A DNA stretch of 64,000 nucleotides. Source: Streptomyces echinatus. GTDB lineage: Bacteria > Actinomycetota > Actinomycetes > Streptomycetales > Streptomycetaceae. The stretch is taken from the NCBI RefSeq assembly GCF_014203595.1, contig NZ_JACHJK010000002.1, forward strand, positions 434,001 to 498,000. The letters are read 5' to 3'. Below, in pieces: positions 25,818 through 35,163 of this stretch. Below the pieces are notes generated by a model. That model did not search any database. It was not told where the DNA came from and saw nothing but the letters and a program-made list of their open reading frames with translations. Numbering within the stretch: the first letter of the stretch is position 1; each line of letters starts with the position of its first letter. Position numbers and translations under genes: made by a program.

Positions 25818-26864
25818 ATGGACACCATGCTCGCCGGACGCTTCCACGTGGACAGCAAGAAGTTCGCCGTGGAGGAGGTCCCCATCCCCGTACCCGGACC
25901 TGGTGAGGTCCTCATCGAGGTGAAGGCCGCAGGCGTCTGCCTGTCCGACGTCCACCTCCTCGACGGCTCCCTGCCTCCGCTCTTCCTGGACTCCGACACG
26001 GTCACCGTCGGCCACGAGGTCTCCGGTGTCGTCCACGCCCTCGGCCCCGACCTCAAGCGGGACCTGACCGTCGGCACCCGCGTCACCCTGGAGGCGGGCA
26101 AGGCGTGCGGCAAGTGCGAGGGCTGTGTGCGCCATCGCGCCTGCACCCAGGTCCGCACCGCCGGCATCGACTACGACGGCGGCTGGGCCGAGTACATGGT
26201 CACCCCCGAGGAGACCGTCGTCCCCATCCCCGACAGCCTGCCCTTCGACCAGGCCGCGATCATCCCCGACGCGGTCTCCACCCCCTACGCCGCCGTCGTC
26301 GCCACCGCAGGCGTCCGTCCCGCCCAGTCCGTCGGCATCTGGGGCGTGGGCGGAGTCGGCGCGCACAACGTGCGCCTCGCCCGCCTGGTCGGCGCGGCAC
26401 CCATCATCGCCGTCGACCCGCTGCCCAGCGCGCGTGAGCGTGCTCTCGCCTTCGGCGCGGACTTCGCCCTGGACCCGGCCGCCCCGGACTTCACCGACCA
26501 GGTCCGCGCGGCCACCGGCGGACGCGGCCTCGACTTCGCCTTCGACTGCGCCGGCGTACCCGCCGTCCGCGAGCAGGCCGCCTCCGTCCTCGGCCTGGGC
26601 GGCTCCCTCATCCTGGTCGGCATCAGCCCCAGGCCGCTGACCATCACCGAGGGACTGACCTTCAACTACCTGCAGAAGCAGGTCCGCGGCCACTACGGCG
26701 GCACGCCCGACGGCGTCTACGAGCTGGTGCAGCTCGCCGCAGCCGGACGTCTCGATCTGGCCCCCTCCATCACGGACCACATCCCGCTCGTCGACGCGGC
26801 CGACGCGGTCAACCGTCTCGAGAACAAGATCGGCGACCCGATCCGCCTCATTCTCGTCCCCTGA
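25818..26864 (+). CDS. Zinc-dependent alcohol dehydrogenase
   Basis: 348 residues from ATG 25818 (in-frame ATG 25785 also possible). Catalytic-zinc site GVCLSDVHLLDGS with VGHEVSGVVHALG, Cys cluster CGKCEGCVRHRACTQ for structural zinc, and Rossmann loop GIWGVGGVGAHNVRLARLVG. It lies 160 bases after the P450 fusion on the same strand and may oxidise the hydroxylated product. A strong hairpin follows it. Confidence 0.9.
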   Translation: MDTMLAGRFHVDSKKFAVEEVPIPVPGPGEVLIEVKAAGVCLSDVHLLDGSLPPLFLDSDTVTVGHEVSGVVHALGPDLKRDLTVGTRVTLEAGKACGKCEGCVRHRACTQVRTAGIDYDGGWAEYMVTPEETVVPIPDSLPFDQAAIIPDAVSTPYAAVVATAGVRPAQSVGIWGVGGVGAHNVRLARLVGAAPIIAVDPLPSARERALAFGADFALDPAAPDFTDQVRAATGGRGLDFAFDCAGVPAVREQAASVLGLGGSLILVGISPRPLTITEGLTFNYLQKQVRGHYGGTPDGVYELVQLAAAGRLDLAPSITDHIPLVDAADAVNRLENKIGDPIRLILVP

Positions 26865-26903
26865 CGCCCGTCAGCAGCACAACAGCCACCCTGGGCAGGG
26901 TGA

Positions 26904-26939
26904 GTGGGCGCCGGTGCGTGAGGAAGCACCGGCGCCCAC
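26904..26939 (+). terminator. Strong hairpin, likely terminator
   Basis: GTGGGCGCCGGTGC, an 8-base loop, and its perfect complement form a 14-base stem 40 bases after the dehydrogenase stop. There is no U-run, as is usual in high-GC actinobacteria. Confidence 0.75.
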
Positions 26940-26977
26940 GGCTTTCCGACAGGCAGAACCCGTGGAAGGACGGAGCC

Positions 26978-27619
26978 GTGCAGACTCCCGACACCCTGGC
27001 TCGCATCCCGCAGCTCAGGGATGCTCACTCCCACCGCAGCCGCGTCCTCACCGCCGCCCGACAGAAACTGCGGGACGACCCCGACGCGAGCCTAGACAGC
27101 ATCGCTCAGGCAGCCGGCGTCGCCCGGCGCACGCTCTACCACCACTTCTCCAGCCGGCAAGCGCTGATCGCCGAGTTGACACAGGAAGCAGCCCAGGCGC
27201 TGCAACAGGCGTTCGCCGCAACCCGTGCTCCGGGTGCCGATCCGCCGGCGGCGATGGCGCGTACGGTGCTGGCGGCATGGGCGGTGGGCGACCAGTACCG
27301 CATGCTCATCTCTCTGGGGCGCCGCGGTGTGGGACAGGAGGCGATCCGCACCACCTTGGCGCCGGCGCGCGAAGAGGCCGTCGCGGCCCTACGGCGTGGC
27401 CAGGACGAAGGCGTGTTCGCGGACCATGTCCCCGCACATGTCCTCGCCCAGGCACTGGAGGCCCTGATGCTGGCACTGGCCGAGGAGAACACCGAGTCCA
27501 CGTGGGCGGATCCCAGGGGTGAGGCTGCGGCGACCGCGTTCCTCGTCGCCGCCGGCGTGGCACCGCGGGTCGCTGCGCGCCGGGTTCGGGACCTTCTGCG
27601 CGATGCAGAGGTGAGTTGA
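26978..27619 (+). CDS. TetR family regulator
   Basis: 213 residues from GTG 26978, behind a GGAAGGACGGA ribosome binding site. The HTH is SRVLTAARQKLRDDPDASLD with SIAQAAGVARRTLYHHFSSR and QALIAELTQEA; the C-terminal domain is helical (EAVAALRRGQDEGVFADHVP, AHVLAQALEALMLALAEENT). Its target is unclear: the P450 fusion lies to the left and the ring-cleavage operon to the right. A second, broken TetR-like gene faces it directly downstream. Confidence 0.85.
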   Translation: MQTPDTLARIPQLRDAHSHRSRVLTAARQKLRDDPDASLDSIAQAAGVARRTLYHHFSSRQALIAELTQEAAQALQQAFAATRAPGADPPAAMARTVLAAWAVGDQYRMLISLGRRGVGQEAIRTTLAPAREEAVAALRRGQDEGVFADHVPAHVLAQALEALMLALAEENTESTWADPRGEAAATAFLVAAGVAPRVAARRVRDLLRDAEVS

Positions 27620-27622
27620 CGG

Positions 27623-28075
27623 TCAGTCGAGGCCGGGCAGCGGGCGCCGGGTGACCTCGTGCGCGTCGTCCGCGGAGAGGCCGAGCATGCGCAGGACCAT
27701 TGCGGCCATGTCGGAGGCGGCCTCGTCGCCGTCGAGGTCGGGGCGGGCCAGCCGTAGCGCCACCAGGGACAGCAGGGTCCCGCCCAGGGCGGACAGGGCC
27801 GTGGTCGGGTCGGTGCCGGCGAAGCGGCCGGAGGCGATGCCGCATTGCAGATCACGAAGCGCTCGGGGGGGGGGACAGGCCACGCTCGGAGTGGATGTGG
27901 GCCAGGCCGCGGTCCCGCAGGATCCGCATGAGCTCGGGGTGGGAGTCGGCCATCCGCGCGGTGAGCCGGAATCCCGCGGCGACCAGCTCGGCCGGGTCGT
28001 CGATCCCCCGGGTTTCCCGGGCCGGGTCGTGCACTGCGCCGGGCAGCTGCCCGCTCTGCCCGAGCAACAGCCGCT
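27623..28075 (-). pseudogene. TetR-type ligand-binding domain remnant with poly-G frameshift
   Basis: The reverse strand carries only the C-terminal domain of a TetR protein: DDPAELVAAGFRLTARMADS, HPELMRILRDRGLAHIHSER, then in another frame CGIASGRFAGTDPTTALSAL with GGTLLSLVALRLARPDLDGD and AASDMAAMVLRMLGLSADDA. The frame changes exactly at a run of ten G (27865-27874), which is prone to slippage or sequencing error. The N-terminal HTH is missing, replaced by the truncated dioxygenase on the other strand, so the gene is dead whatever the length of the G run. Confidence 0.7.
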
Positions 28076-28739
28076 GATCCTCAACACCGGCACCCGGCGT
28101 CACCGTACGAACGCCACCCAGCGACCGCCCCGCGAGCCGTCGCGCATCCAGCGGCTCGGTCACGTGGTGCTGGAGACGCGGGCGTTCCTGCGGGCCCTGA
28201 ACTGGTACCTGGACACCCTCGGGATGATCGTGTCCGACTTCCTGTTCCTGGACGGGCAGCGCGACCGCGGGCCGACCATGGCGTTCATCCGCTGCGACCA
28301 GGGCAGCACGCCCGTGGACCACCACACCCTCGCCCTGCACCTCGGGCCGGGTACCGGATACGTCCACTCCGCCTACCAGGTCACCGACCTCGACTCGATC
28401 GCCGCAGGCGGCGAGTACCTCGCCGAGCGCGGCTACCGGCGCAGCTGGGGCATCGGCCGACACATCCAGGGCAGCCAGCTCTTCGACTACTGGCGCGACC
28501 CCGACCGCTTCATGCTGGAGCACTTCGCCGACGGCGACCTGTTCTCCCGCGACCTCGAACCCGGCTGGGCGCCGATGTCGGCGAGCGGCCTGGCTCAGTG
28601 GGGCCCGCCCGTCACTCGTGACTTCCTCGGCGCCAACCCCTCCCCCGCCAAGCTGCGCGAGGTCGTGACGGCCCTGCGCGGCGACAACGAACTCGACCCC
28701 GCACGCCTGCTGGGCCTGATGAAAGCGATGAGCTCATGA
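28076..28739 (+). pseudogene. VOC family extradiol dioxygenase, N-terminal domain missing
   Basis: The frame encodes the catalytic C-terminal domain of a two-domain type I extradiol dioxygenase: QRLGHVVLETRAFLRALNWY with the first His ligand, DHHTLALHLGPGTGYVHSAY with the second His, and YWRDPDRFMLEHFADGDLFS with the Glu ligand. The sequence ends naturally (ARLLGLMKAMSS) and overlaps the next gene by ATGA. The upstream half of the protein is replaced by the antisense of a TetR remnant, and no good start codon exists, so a deletion fused the two. It may be inactive or made as a single domain from GTG 28162. Confidence 0.7.
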
Positions 28740-29674
28740 GCACCAATGTCCTGCGCACCCCCGACGGCTGGTGGGCCGTCCGGGACGAGCGCGCCGTCCA
28801 CGTCGACACCGAGGCGGTCACCACCGCCGAACTGCTCGCCGACCGGGCCGCGGTGCGGGAGGCCGCCGCCTCCGGTGAGGCCGGCACGCCCGTGGCCGAC
28901 CTGGTGGCGCTGCCCCCGGTCACCACGCCCTGCCGGGTGGTGGCCCAGATGGTCAACTACCGCAGTCACGCCAAGGATTCGGGTTTCACCGGCGACATCC
29001 CGCCCACTTTCTTCCGCAAGGCGTCCGGCTCGGTCAGCGGCCCCCATGACACGATCGTCCGCCCGGCGCATGTGAAGTTCCTCGACTACGAGGTGGAACT
29101 CGGCCTCGTCATGGGCGCGAGCCTGCCCGTGGGCACCGTCGTCGAGGAGCAGGACCTGCCCCGCTACGTCGCCGGGCTCGTCCTCACCAACGACGTCAGC
29201 GCCCGCGATGTGCAGCTGACCAAGACCCAGTTCTACGAGAGCAAGTCGTACCCGACCTTCACGCCGACGGGTCCGTACCTGACCCTGCTGGAGCCCGAGG
29301 ACTTCGCCCACCTTCTGAACCTGCGGCTGCGGCTGAATGTCAATGACGCCCCGCGCCAGGACCGCACGCTCGCCGACATGATCGTACGGCCCGCCCAGGC
29401 CCTCACCCTGCTCGCCCGCTTCCAGACCCTCGACCCGGGCGACCTGCTGCTCACCGGCACACCCGGCGGCACGGCGCTCAAGGCCCCGCCCAAGCCGGTC
29501 GCGAAGATCAGTGCGCTGCTGCCGCCCGCGGTCAGGTGGAAGGCGTTCTTCAAGGGGCAGGCCAAGAACCCCCTCTACCTGCGCGACGGCGACCTCATCA
29601 CCGCCACGATCGCCACCCCGGACGGGCGGATCGACCTCGGCGAGCAGCGGAACGCCGTGGCGGACGCGAGGTGA
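28736..29674 (+). CDS. Fumarylacetoacetate hydrolase family protein
   Basis: 312 residues. FAH catalytic core: QMVNYRSHAKDSGF, PPTFFRKASGSVSGPHDTIV, KFLDYEVELGLVMGASLPVG (with the metal-binding Glu residues), LTNDVSARDVQL and LLLTGTPGGTALK. Family members hydrolyse or decarboxylate ring-cleavage products such as 2-hydroxymuconate derivatives. ATG 28736 overlaps the dioxygenase stop and the end overlaps the monooxygenase, so it is the second gene of a tightly coupled operon. Confidence 0.9.
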   Translation: MSTNVLRTPDGWWAVRDERAVHVDTEAVTTAELLADRAAVREAAASGEAGTPVADLVALPPVTTPCRVVAQMVNYRSHAKDSGFTGDIPPTFFRKASGSVSGPHDTIVRPAHVKFLDYEVELGLVMGASLPVGTVVEEQDLPRYVAGLVLTNDVSARDVQLTKTQFYESKSYPTFTPTGPYLTLLEPEDFAHLLNLRLRLNVNDAPRQDRTLADMIVRPAQALTLLARFQTLDPGDLLLTGTPGGTALKAPPKPVAKISALLPPAVRWKAFFKGQAKNPLYLRDGDLITATIATPDGRIDLGEQRNAVADAR

Positions 29675-31275
29675 GCGCCGCAGCAGCCCGCAGACCGGTG
29701 GTGATCATCGGCGCGGGACCGGTCGGGGTCACGGCCGCCCTCCTGCTCGCACGACACGGAGTGCCCAGCCTGCTCCTCGAACGCCACCGGGACATCTACC
29801 CCCTGCCACGGGCCGTCGTCGCGGACGACGAGATCTGCCGGATCCTGCAGAGCATCGGCGTCCACGAGGAGTTCGCCGCCGTCGCCCGCCCGGCACCGGG
29901 CCTACGGCTGCTGGATCCCCGGCGCCGCGTGATCACCGAGTTCCCGCGCTCCCCGCACGGCCACCACGGCTTCGCCCAGACCAACATGTTCGACCAGCCT
30001 GAACTGGAACGCCTGCTGCGCGATGCCCTGAAGCGCCGCCCCGAGTGCGAGCTGTGGAGCGGCGCCGAGGCCGTGTCCGTCACGCAGCCCGCCGACGGCA
30101 CGGCTCCGGTACGGGTGGCCTTCCGCCGCGACGGCAGCGAAGAGGAGGAGTACCTGTGGGCCGACGCCGTCCTCGGCTGCGACGGCGCGGGCAGCATCAC
30201 CCGGGAGGCCATCGGCGCCGTCTGGGAGGACCTGCACTTCGAGGAGAGCTGGCGGGTCATCGACGTGCGCACCAGCCGCCGGGTGAGCAGCTGGGACGGC
30301 GCCGAGCAGATCTGCTGCCCCACCCGTCCGGCCACCTACATGCGGGTCGGCGAGGACCGCTACCGCTGGGAGTTCCGGCTGGACGATGACGAGCGCCTGG
30401 ACGGCCCACAGGGGCGGGCACGCCTGCGGGAGCTGGTAGCCCCCTGGGTGGATCTGCCGTCCGACGGGTCGGAGAACGACGACTTCGAGGTGATCCGGCA
30501 GGCGCAGTACACCTTCCGGGCCCGCCTCGCCGACCGGTGGCACCGGGGACGCGTCTTCCTGCTGGGCGACGCCGCCCACCTCACCCCACCCTTCATCGGG
30601 CAGGGGCTGTGCGCGGGCCTGCGTGACGCCTACAACCTCACCTGGAAACTTGCCCGCGTTCTCCGACAGGGCTCAGGCGACGGGCTGTTGGACACCTACG
30701 AACGCGAGCGCAAGCCACACGCCCGCCACCTCATCCGTGTCGCGGTCGCCGTCGGCTGGGCCATGACCGGCGGCCAGGACCGCGGCGCGGCATTCCGCCG
30801 GACCGTCGTGGGTACGGCCTGCCGCATCCCCGGCGTGACCGCGACCGTCAGCCGCGACCTCAGCCCCGCCCTGACCGCCGGTCCACTCGTACGGCGCCGC
30901 CCCCGCCTGACCGGTCGCGGGCTGGCCGGCACCATCTGCCCCCAACCCTGGGTGCTGCAGGGCGGCAGGCGAGTGCGCCTCGACGACGTCCTCGGCGACT
31001 CCTTCGCCGTCCTGACCGCCGTGCCGCCGACCGCGCAGATGACAGGCGTGGCCACGGCACTGGGCGCACCCACGGTTCACGTCGGCGACCTGGACGACGG
31101 CGGCACCTTGGCCGCCTGGCTGGCCCGCGGCCGCGCCGATGCCGTCCTGCTGCGCCCCGACCGCGTCGTACTGGACACCGTCCCCACAGGCGCCGGCGAC
31201 TTCACCGACACCGCAGCCTGGGCCCCGCTGCTGCATACCGCCCGCCGCCCCGCCGAAGCCCGGCCCGCCCCCTGA
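29671..31275 (+). CDS. FAD-dependent aromatic monooxygenase (MhpA-like)
   Basis: 534 residues from GTG 29671 (GTGA overlap with the FAH gene). FAD-binding GxGxxG in RPVVIIGAGPVGVTAALLLA, the DG motif VLGCDGAGSITREAIG, and the GD motif GRVFLLGDAAHLTPPFIGQG with LCAGLRDAYNLTWKLARVL. Resembles 3-(3-hydroxyphenyl)propionate-type hydroxylases. It should add the hydroxyl group that prepares a phenolic ring for extradiol cleavage by the upstream dioxygenase. The substrate is not known. Confidence 0.9.
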   Translation: MSAAAARRPVVIIGAGPVGVTAALLLARHGVPSLLLERHRDIYPLPRAVVADDEICRILQSIGVHEEFAAVARPAPGLRLLDPRRRVITEFPRSPHGHHGFAQTNMFDQPELERLLRDALKRRPECELWSGAEAVSVTQPADGTAPVRVAFRRDGSEEEEYLWADAVLGCDGAGSITREAIGAVWEDLHFEESWRVIDVRTSRRVSSWDGAEQICCPTRPATYMRVGEDRYRWEFRLDDDERLDGPQGRARLRELVAPWVDLPSDGSENDDFEVIRQAQYTFRARLADRWHRGRVFLLGDAAHLTPPFIGQGLCAGLRDAYNLTWKLARVLRQGSGDGLLDTYERERKPHARHLIRVAVAVGWAMTGGQDRGAAFRRTVVGTACRIPGVTATVSRDLSPALTAGPLVRRRPRLTGRGLAGTICPQPWVLQGGRRVRLDDVLGDSFAVLTAVPPTAQMTGVATALGAPTVHVGDLDDGGTLAAWLARGRADAVLLRPDRVVLDTVPTGAGDFTDTAAWAPLLHTARRPAEARPAP

Positions 31276-31291
31276 CGAGGAGCACCGCACC

Positions 31292-33325
31292 ATGACCACC
31301 CCGCGCGCCCCCGAGTATCCGGAGCCCTTCCTGCCACCGGACCCGAAGGCGGCCGCCAACAGCCGCATCGCGGACTTCGCCCGCTGGGCCGCCCGGCACC
31401 ATCACGCCGAAGGGCTCCAGGACCCCACCGACTACCAGTCCCTGCACCACTGGTCCGTCACCGACCTGGAGAGCTTCTGGGCGGCGGTGTGGAGGTACTT
31501 CGACATCGACGCGACCACGCCGTACGAGCGGGTGCTGGCCGAGGAGACCATGCCCGGCGCCCGCTGGTTCCCCGGCGCCACCCTCAACTACGCCCACCAC
31601 GCGCTGCGCAACCTGCACCCGGACGCACCCGCGATCACCGCACTGGACGAGACCGGAGCCGGCTACGAGATCACGGGCAGGGAGCTACGCGCCCAGGTCG
31701 CCTCCGTCGCGGCCACCCTGCGCGACCTCGGCGTCGGAACGGGCGACCGGGTGGTCGGCTACCTGCCCAACACCCCCCACGCCGTCATCGCCTTCCTCGC
31801 CACCGCCAGCCTGGGCGCGGTGTGGTCCGTGTGCGGCCAGGACTACGCACCCAAGGCCGCCGCCGACCGCTTCACCCAGCTCGAACCCACCGTGCTCATC
31901 ACCGCGGACGGCTACCTCTTCAACGGCACCACCCACGACCGCCGCGCCGCCTCACTCGACCTGGCCGGCGCCCTGCCCACGCTGAAAGCCACGGTGCTCG
32001 TGGATCATCTGGGATTCGCCTGGCCCGAGACCCGCACCGCGGGACTGACGGTTCCCTGGCAGGACGCGGCCACCCGCGCCGAGTACCTCACCATCACCCC
32101 GGTGCCCTTCGACCACCCGCTGTGGATCGTCTTCTCCTCCGGCACCACCGGCCTGCCCAAGGGCATCGTCCACGGGCACGGCGGCGTCCTGCTGGAGCAC
32201 CTCAAGATCCTCGGCCTGCACTGCGACCTGGGCGTCGGGGACCGCTTGCTGTGGTACACCACGACCCACTGGATGATGTGGAACCTGGTCGTCTCCACCC
32301 TGCTGACCGGTGCCACCACCTGCACCTACGACGGCAGCCCCGCCCCGGTCACGCGCCCGGACATCCTGTGGGAACTGGCGGCCCGCCACAAGGTCACCGT
32401 CTTCGGCACCAGCCCCCAATACCTGCTGGCCATGGCCAAACTCGGCATCGAACCCGCCGTGCACGACCTGTCGTCGATCCGCGTCATCGGCTGCACCGGC
32501 TCCGCCCTGCCCGCCTCCGCCTACCCCTGGGTCCGCGACCACGTCGGCGCAGGCGTCCAGCCGGCCTCCACCAGCGGCGGCACGGACGTCGTCTCCGCCT
32601 TCGCCGGCAGCGCCCCCACCACCCCGGTGTGGGCGGGTGAACTGTCGGCACCCAACCTCGGCGTGGCGCTCGCGGCCTACGACGAGGACGGACGGCCGGT
32701 CCTCGACCAGGTCGGCGAACTGGTCGTCACCCACCCGATGCCCTCCATGCCGCTGTACTTCTGGAACGACCCCGACGGCAGCCGTTACCACGGCGCCTAC
32801 TTCACCGCCTACCCGGGCGTGTGGCGGCACGGCGACTGGATCACCCTCACCTCGCACGGCTCGGTGATCGTGCACGGTCGCTCCGACGCCACGCTCAACC
32901 GCAACGGCGTGCGCCTGGGCAGCGCCGACATTCACGACATCGTCGAACACCTCCCTGAGATCGCCGAGGCCCTCGTCATCGGTGCAGAGGAACCCGACGG
33001 CGGCTACTGGATGCCGCTCTTCGTGGTCCTCGCCGACGGGGTCGGTCTGGACGAGTCCCTGTGCGAGAAGATCCGCGACGCGATCCGCACCGGCGCCTCA
33101 CCCCGCCACGTCCCCGACGAGATCCTCGCCGTGCCGGCCATCCCGCACACGAAGACCGGCAAGAAGCTCGAGGTCCCCGTCAAGCGCCTCCTCCAGGGCA
33201 CCCGCGCCGAGCAGGTCCTCAATCCCTCCGCGGTCGACAACCCCGACCTGATCGCCTACTTCGCCGACCTGGGAGCCGAACGCCGCCAGGCCCGCCGCCC
33301 GCACACCCCCAAGGGCGTCTCATGA
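31292..33325 (+). CDS. Acetoacetate-CoA ligase
   Basis: 677 residues, an ANL-superfamily acyl-CoA synthetase of the acetoacetyl-CoA synthetase type. N-terminal domain SLHHWSVTDLESFWAAVWRY and PGARWFPGATLNYAHHALRN; AMP-binding P-loop FSSGTTGLPKGIVHGHGG; then STSGGTDVVSAFAGS and WRHGDWITLTSHGSVIVHGR; the C-terminal catalytic Lys is in PHTKTGKKLEVPVKRL. In this operon it could activate acetoacetate or a related keto acid released from ring breakdown. ATG 31292 has a GACGAGGAG site. Confidence 0.9.
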   Translation: MTTPRAPEYPEPFLPPDPKAAANSRIADFARWAARHHHAEGLQDPTDYQSLHHWSVTDLESFWAAVWRYFDIDATTPYERVLAEETMPGARWFPGATLNYAHHALRNLHPDAPAITALDETGAGYEITGRELRAQVASVAATLRDLGVGTGDRVVGYLPNTPHAVIAFLATASLGAVWSVCGQDYAPKAAADRFTQLEPTVLITADGYLFNGTTHDRRAASLDLAGALPTLKATVLVDHLGFAWPETRTAGLTVPWQDAATRAEYLTITPVPFDHPLWIVFSSGTTGLPKGIVHGHGGVLLEHLKILGLHCDLGVGDRLLWYTTTHWMMWNLVVSTLLTGATTCTYDGSPAPVTRPDILWELAARHKVTVFGTSPQYLLAMAKLGIEPAVHDLSSIRVIGCTGSALPASAYPWVRDHVGAGVQPASTSGGTDVVSAFAGSAPTTPVWAGELSAPNLGVALAAYDEDGRPVLDQVGELVVTHPMPSMPLYFWNDPDGSRYHGAYFTAYPGVWRHGDWITLTSHGSVIVHGRSDATLNRNGVRLGSADIHDIVEHLPEIAEALVIGAEEPDGGYWMPLFVVLADGVGLDESLCEKIRDAIRTGASPRHVPDEILAVPAIPHTKTGKKLEVPVKRLLQGTRAEQVLNPSAVDNPDLIAYFADLGAERRQARRPHTPKGVS

Positions 33326-33669
33326 TCCTGACCACCTCACTGACCTCTCTCATCGCGTTGATCTTCGCCCTGCTCGGCGCGGCCAAGATCCTTGCCCTGG
33401 GTCCGATGCCCGACCTGGCCGCCCACGCCGGCTTCACCACCGCGGCCTACCGGGTGATCGGCGCCCTGGAGCTGGCGGGCGCCATCGGCGTGGCCCTCGG
33501 CCCGGTCGTACGGCTGTGCGGTGGCCTGGCCGGCATGGGACTGCTGATGCTGCTCGCCGGTGCCGTGACCACGCACGCACGCAAGGGCGACGGGCTGCCC
33601 AAGCTCATCCCGGCGGTGGCGTGCGCGGCCCTGGTCGCGTGGTATCTCGTACTCCTCCCCGGCCGCTGA
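33322..33669 (+). CDS. DoxX family membrane protein
   Basis: 115 residues, four membrane helices (SLTSLIALIFALLGAAKILA, VIGALELAGAIGVALGPVVR, GGLAGMGLLMLLAGAVTTHA, AVACAALVAWYLVLLPGR) as in DoxX-like proteins. ATG 33322 overlaps the ligase stop, so it is the last gene of the ring-cleavage operon. The family is thought to handle redox or detoxification at the membrane. Confidence 0.85.
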   Translation: MILTTSLTSLIALIFALLGAAKILALGPMPDLAAHAGFTTAAYRVIGALELAGAIGVALGPVVRLCGGLAGMGLLMLLAGAVTTHARKGDGLPKLIPAVACAALVAWYLVLLPGR

Positions 33670-33741
33670 CCCGTTCCGGGGGACTGCCGGCGGCCACTCG
33701 TCCTGTTAGCGAGCCCGTGATGGGGCTGGCAGACTGAATCC

Positions 33742-34446
33742 GTGGTTCCGCTGATGGTCGCGGCGGATCAGATCGCGTCCTCATCGCTTACCGGTGCCAG
33801 TGTGGTGTCAGCCTGCGCACTGCTCTTCACCGTCGCGTCGTTCTGGTGGCTCCACGCGCGACAGGGATGCCTGCAGGCGTGGGAGCCTCATGCCTTCGCG
33901 GCGATCGTCGACGGTTCCACGGCACGTCTACGGCTGCCGCTCATCCTGCACAACACCGGTCCCAAACCGATCGTCGTACAGGACATCATCCTGACCTTCC
34001 CTGATGAGCCCGCCTCCCATCTGCCACTGCTGTGGGTCTCCTCACCGTCCCGCCTCCAGCCGGAGCCGGACGAGGAAGCGAAGCTGCCGGCCGGATTCGT
34101 CGTGCCCGGCAGACAAGCGCAACAACTCTTCATCGAGTTCGAGGCACCGTTTTCCGGATTCCTCCCGGAGGCCCGTGACTACAAGGCCCAGCTACAAGTG
34201 CGGGTCGGCCACCGCAAGGGTTGGCGCCCCTTGCTGACGTTCAGCTTGAGGGCCGCCAACATCATCGATCCAGATCGCTACACCGTCTACAACAACGCAG
34301 CGCTCGGACTGACGAAGGAAGACCAGAAAAGAGCGGACGCCGCGCTCTTCGAGCTGCTGGAAGAGCACGGGGACGGCTCCCCTCCGGGCGGCAGGAGACA
34401 GAAAGACCCTCCGAATGACGAAGGTGACGCCGACACGAGCCGCTGA
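33742..34446 (+). CDS. Unrecognised protein with one N-terminal membrane helix
   Basis: 234 residues from GTG 33742. A single hydrophobic segment (SVVSACALLFTVASFWWLHA, about residues 20-40) is followed by a beta-rich domain (ARLRLPLILHNTGPKPIVVQ, DIILTFPDEPASHLPLL, KAQLQVRVGHRKGW) and a charged disordered tail. It looks like an anchored Ig-like or sensor domain facing one side of the membrane. No family recognised. It stands alone before the attachment-like region. Confidence 0.65.
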   Translation: MVPLMVAADQIASSSLTGASVVSACALLFTVASFWWLHARQGCLQAWEPHAFAAIVDGSTARLRLPLILHNTGPKPIVVQDIILTFPDEPASHLPLLWVSSPSRLQPEPDEEAKLPAGFVVPGRQAQQLFIEFEAPFSGFLPEARDYKAQLQVRVGHRKGWRPLLTFSLRAANIIDPDRYTVYNNAALGLTKEDQKRADAALFELLEEHGDGSPPGGRRQKDPPNDEGDADTSR

Positions 34447-34507
34447 TCAAGCCTTCATGACCCCGCCGTCCCCACAAATCGAGCAGCCTGCACGACGATC
34501 GCAACGC

Positions 34508-34553
34508 TCTGACCTGCACGTTTACGAGGCACTGCACATAAGTGCAGGTCAGA
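34508..34553. repeat. 12-base inverted repeat in an att-like region
   Basis: TCTGACCTGCAC (34508-34519) and its complement GTGCAGGTCAGA (34542-34553) flank 22 bases. A related word, TCTGACCTGCGCGTT, recurs at about 34983. With the GTCAGCAC words near 34797-34822 this looks like recombinase or arm binding sites rather than a terminator. Confidence 0.45.
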
Positions 34554-35049
34554 AGCGGGTGAGGCCGTGTACCACCAGCAAAACGAAGAACCTGCTAAGC
34601 GCTCGACTCAACTGGCGAAGCATGACCGTCCGCCACATGACGAACCCTGACACGCCAACCGCACCACGACACTCGGCGGACTGATACAGCCGCTTCTATC
34701 ATCCGGGCTTCGCCTGCGCTGCGGTACACAACTCGCGCCCCGCAGGCCATCCCAACACTGCTACGTCCGATCTGCGAATCATGCCGGAGTTCTACGCAGC
34801 GTAGTCAGCACCAAGTCAGCACGGGAGTGAGCACGGCGCCGCCAAATCATGCCCGACCAGTGCAACTCGGACAGCACCCTTCGCGGCCTCATTGCGGCCG
34901 TCACCGAGGCCCTGGCAGCGCCCCCATGGGGTGCGCACGCACTCCCACTCCCAAAACTATGGTGTCCCACCACATACGCCTCTGACCTGCGCGTTCCTAC
35001 GGTGTGGCGACACGCAAACGTCCCCGTCGAACGCCAGGAAGTGGTGCCG
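34554..35049. other. Non-coding stretch with recombinase-site-like words
   Basis: About 500 bases without a gene. It holds GTCAGCACCAAGTCAGCAC at about 34805, the same GTCAGCAC word found in the attachment-like repeats. Confidence 0.4.
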
Positions 35050-35163
35050 ATGTCGTCGCCCGCAAGCGCTCCACCAGCCCCGTCCAGCCTCCCCCGCATC
35101 GTCGCCGCCAGCCTCATCGGGACCACCATCGAGTGGTACGACAACTCCTTCGATCAGGGCTAG
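35050..35163 (+). pseudogene. MFS transporter N-terminal fragment cut at an att-like core
   Basis: The frame starts MSSPASAPPAPSSLPRIVAA with SLIGTTIEWYD, the exact beginning of metabolite:H+ symporter (MHS) family MFS proteins. Then, instead of the usual FFLYG, it reads NSFDQG and stops. The break falls inside the TCGAGTGGTACGACAACTC core of the repeat at 35129, as expected if an element integrated there or a circular junction was left behind. Confidence 0.7.

Noticed and set aside
34508..34553. Inverted repeat as a transcription terminator of the gene ending at 34446
   Set aside because: The 22-base loop is long and the repeat word recurs elsewhere in a recombinase-site-like region, so a binding site is more likely.
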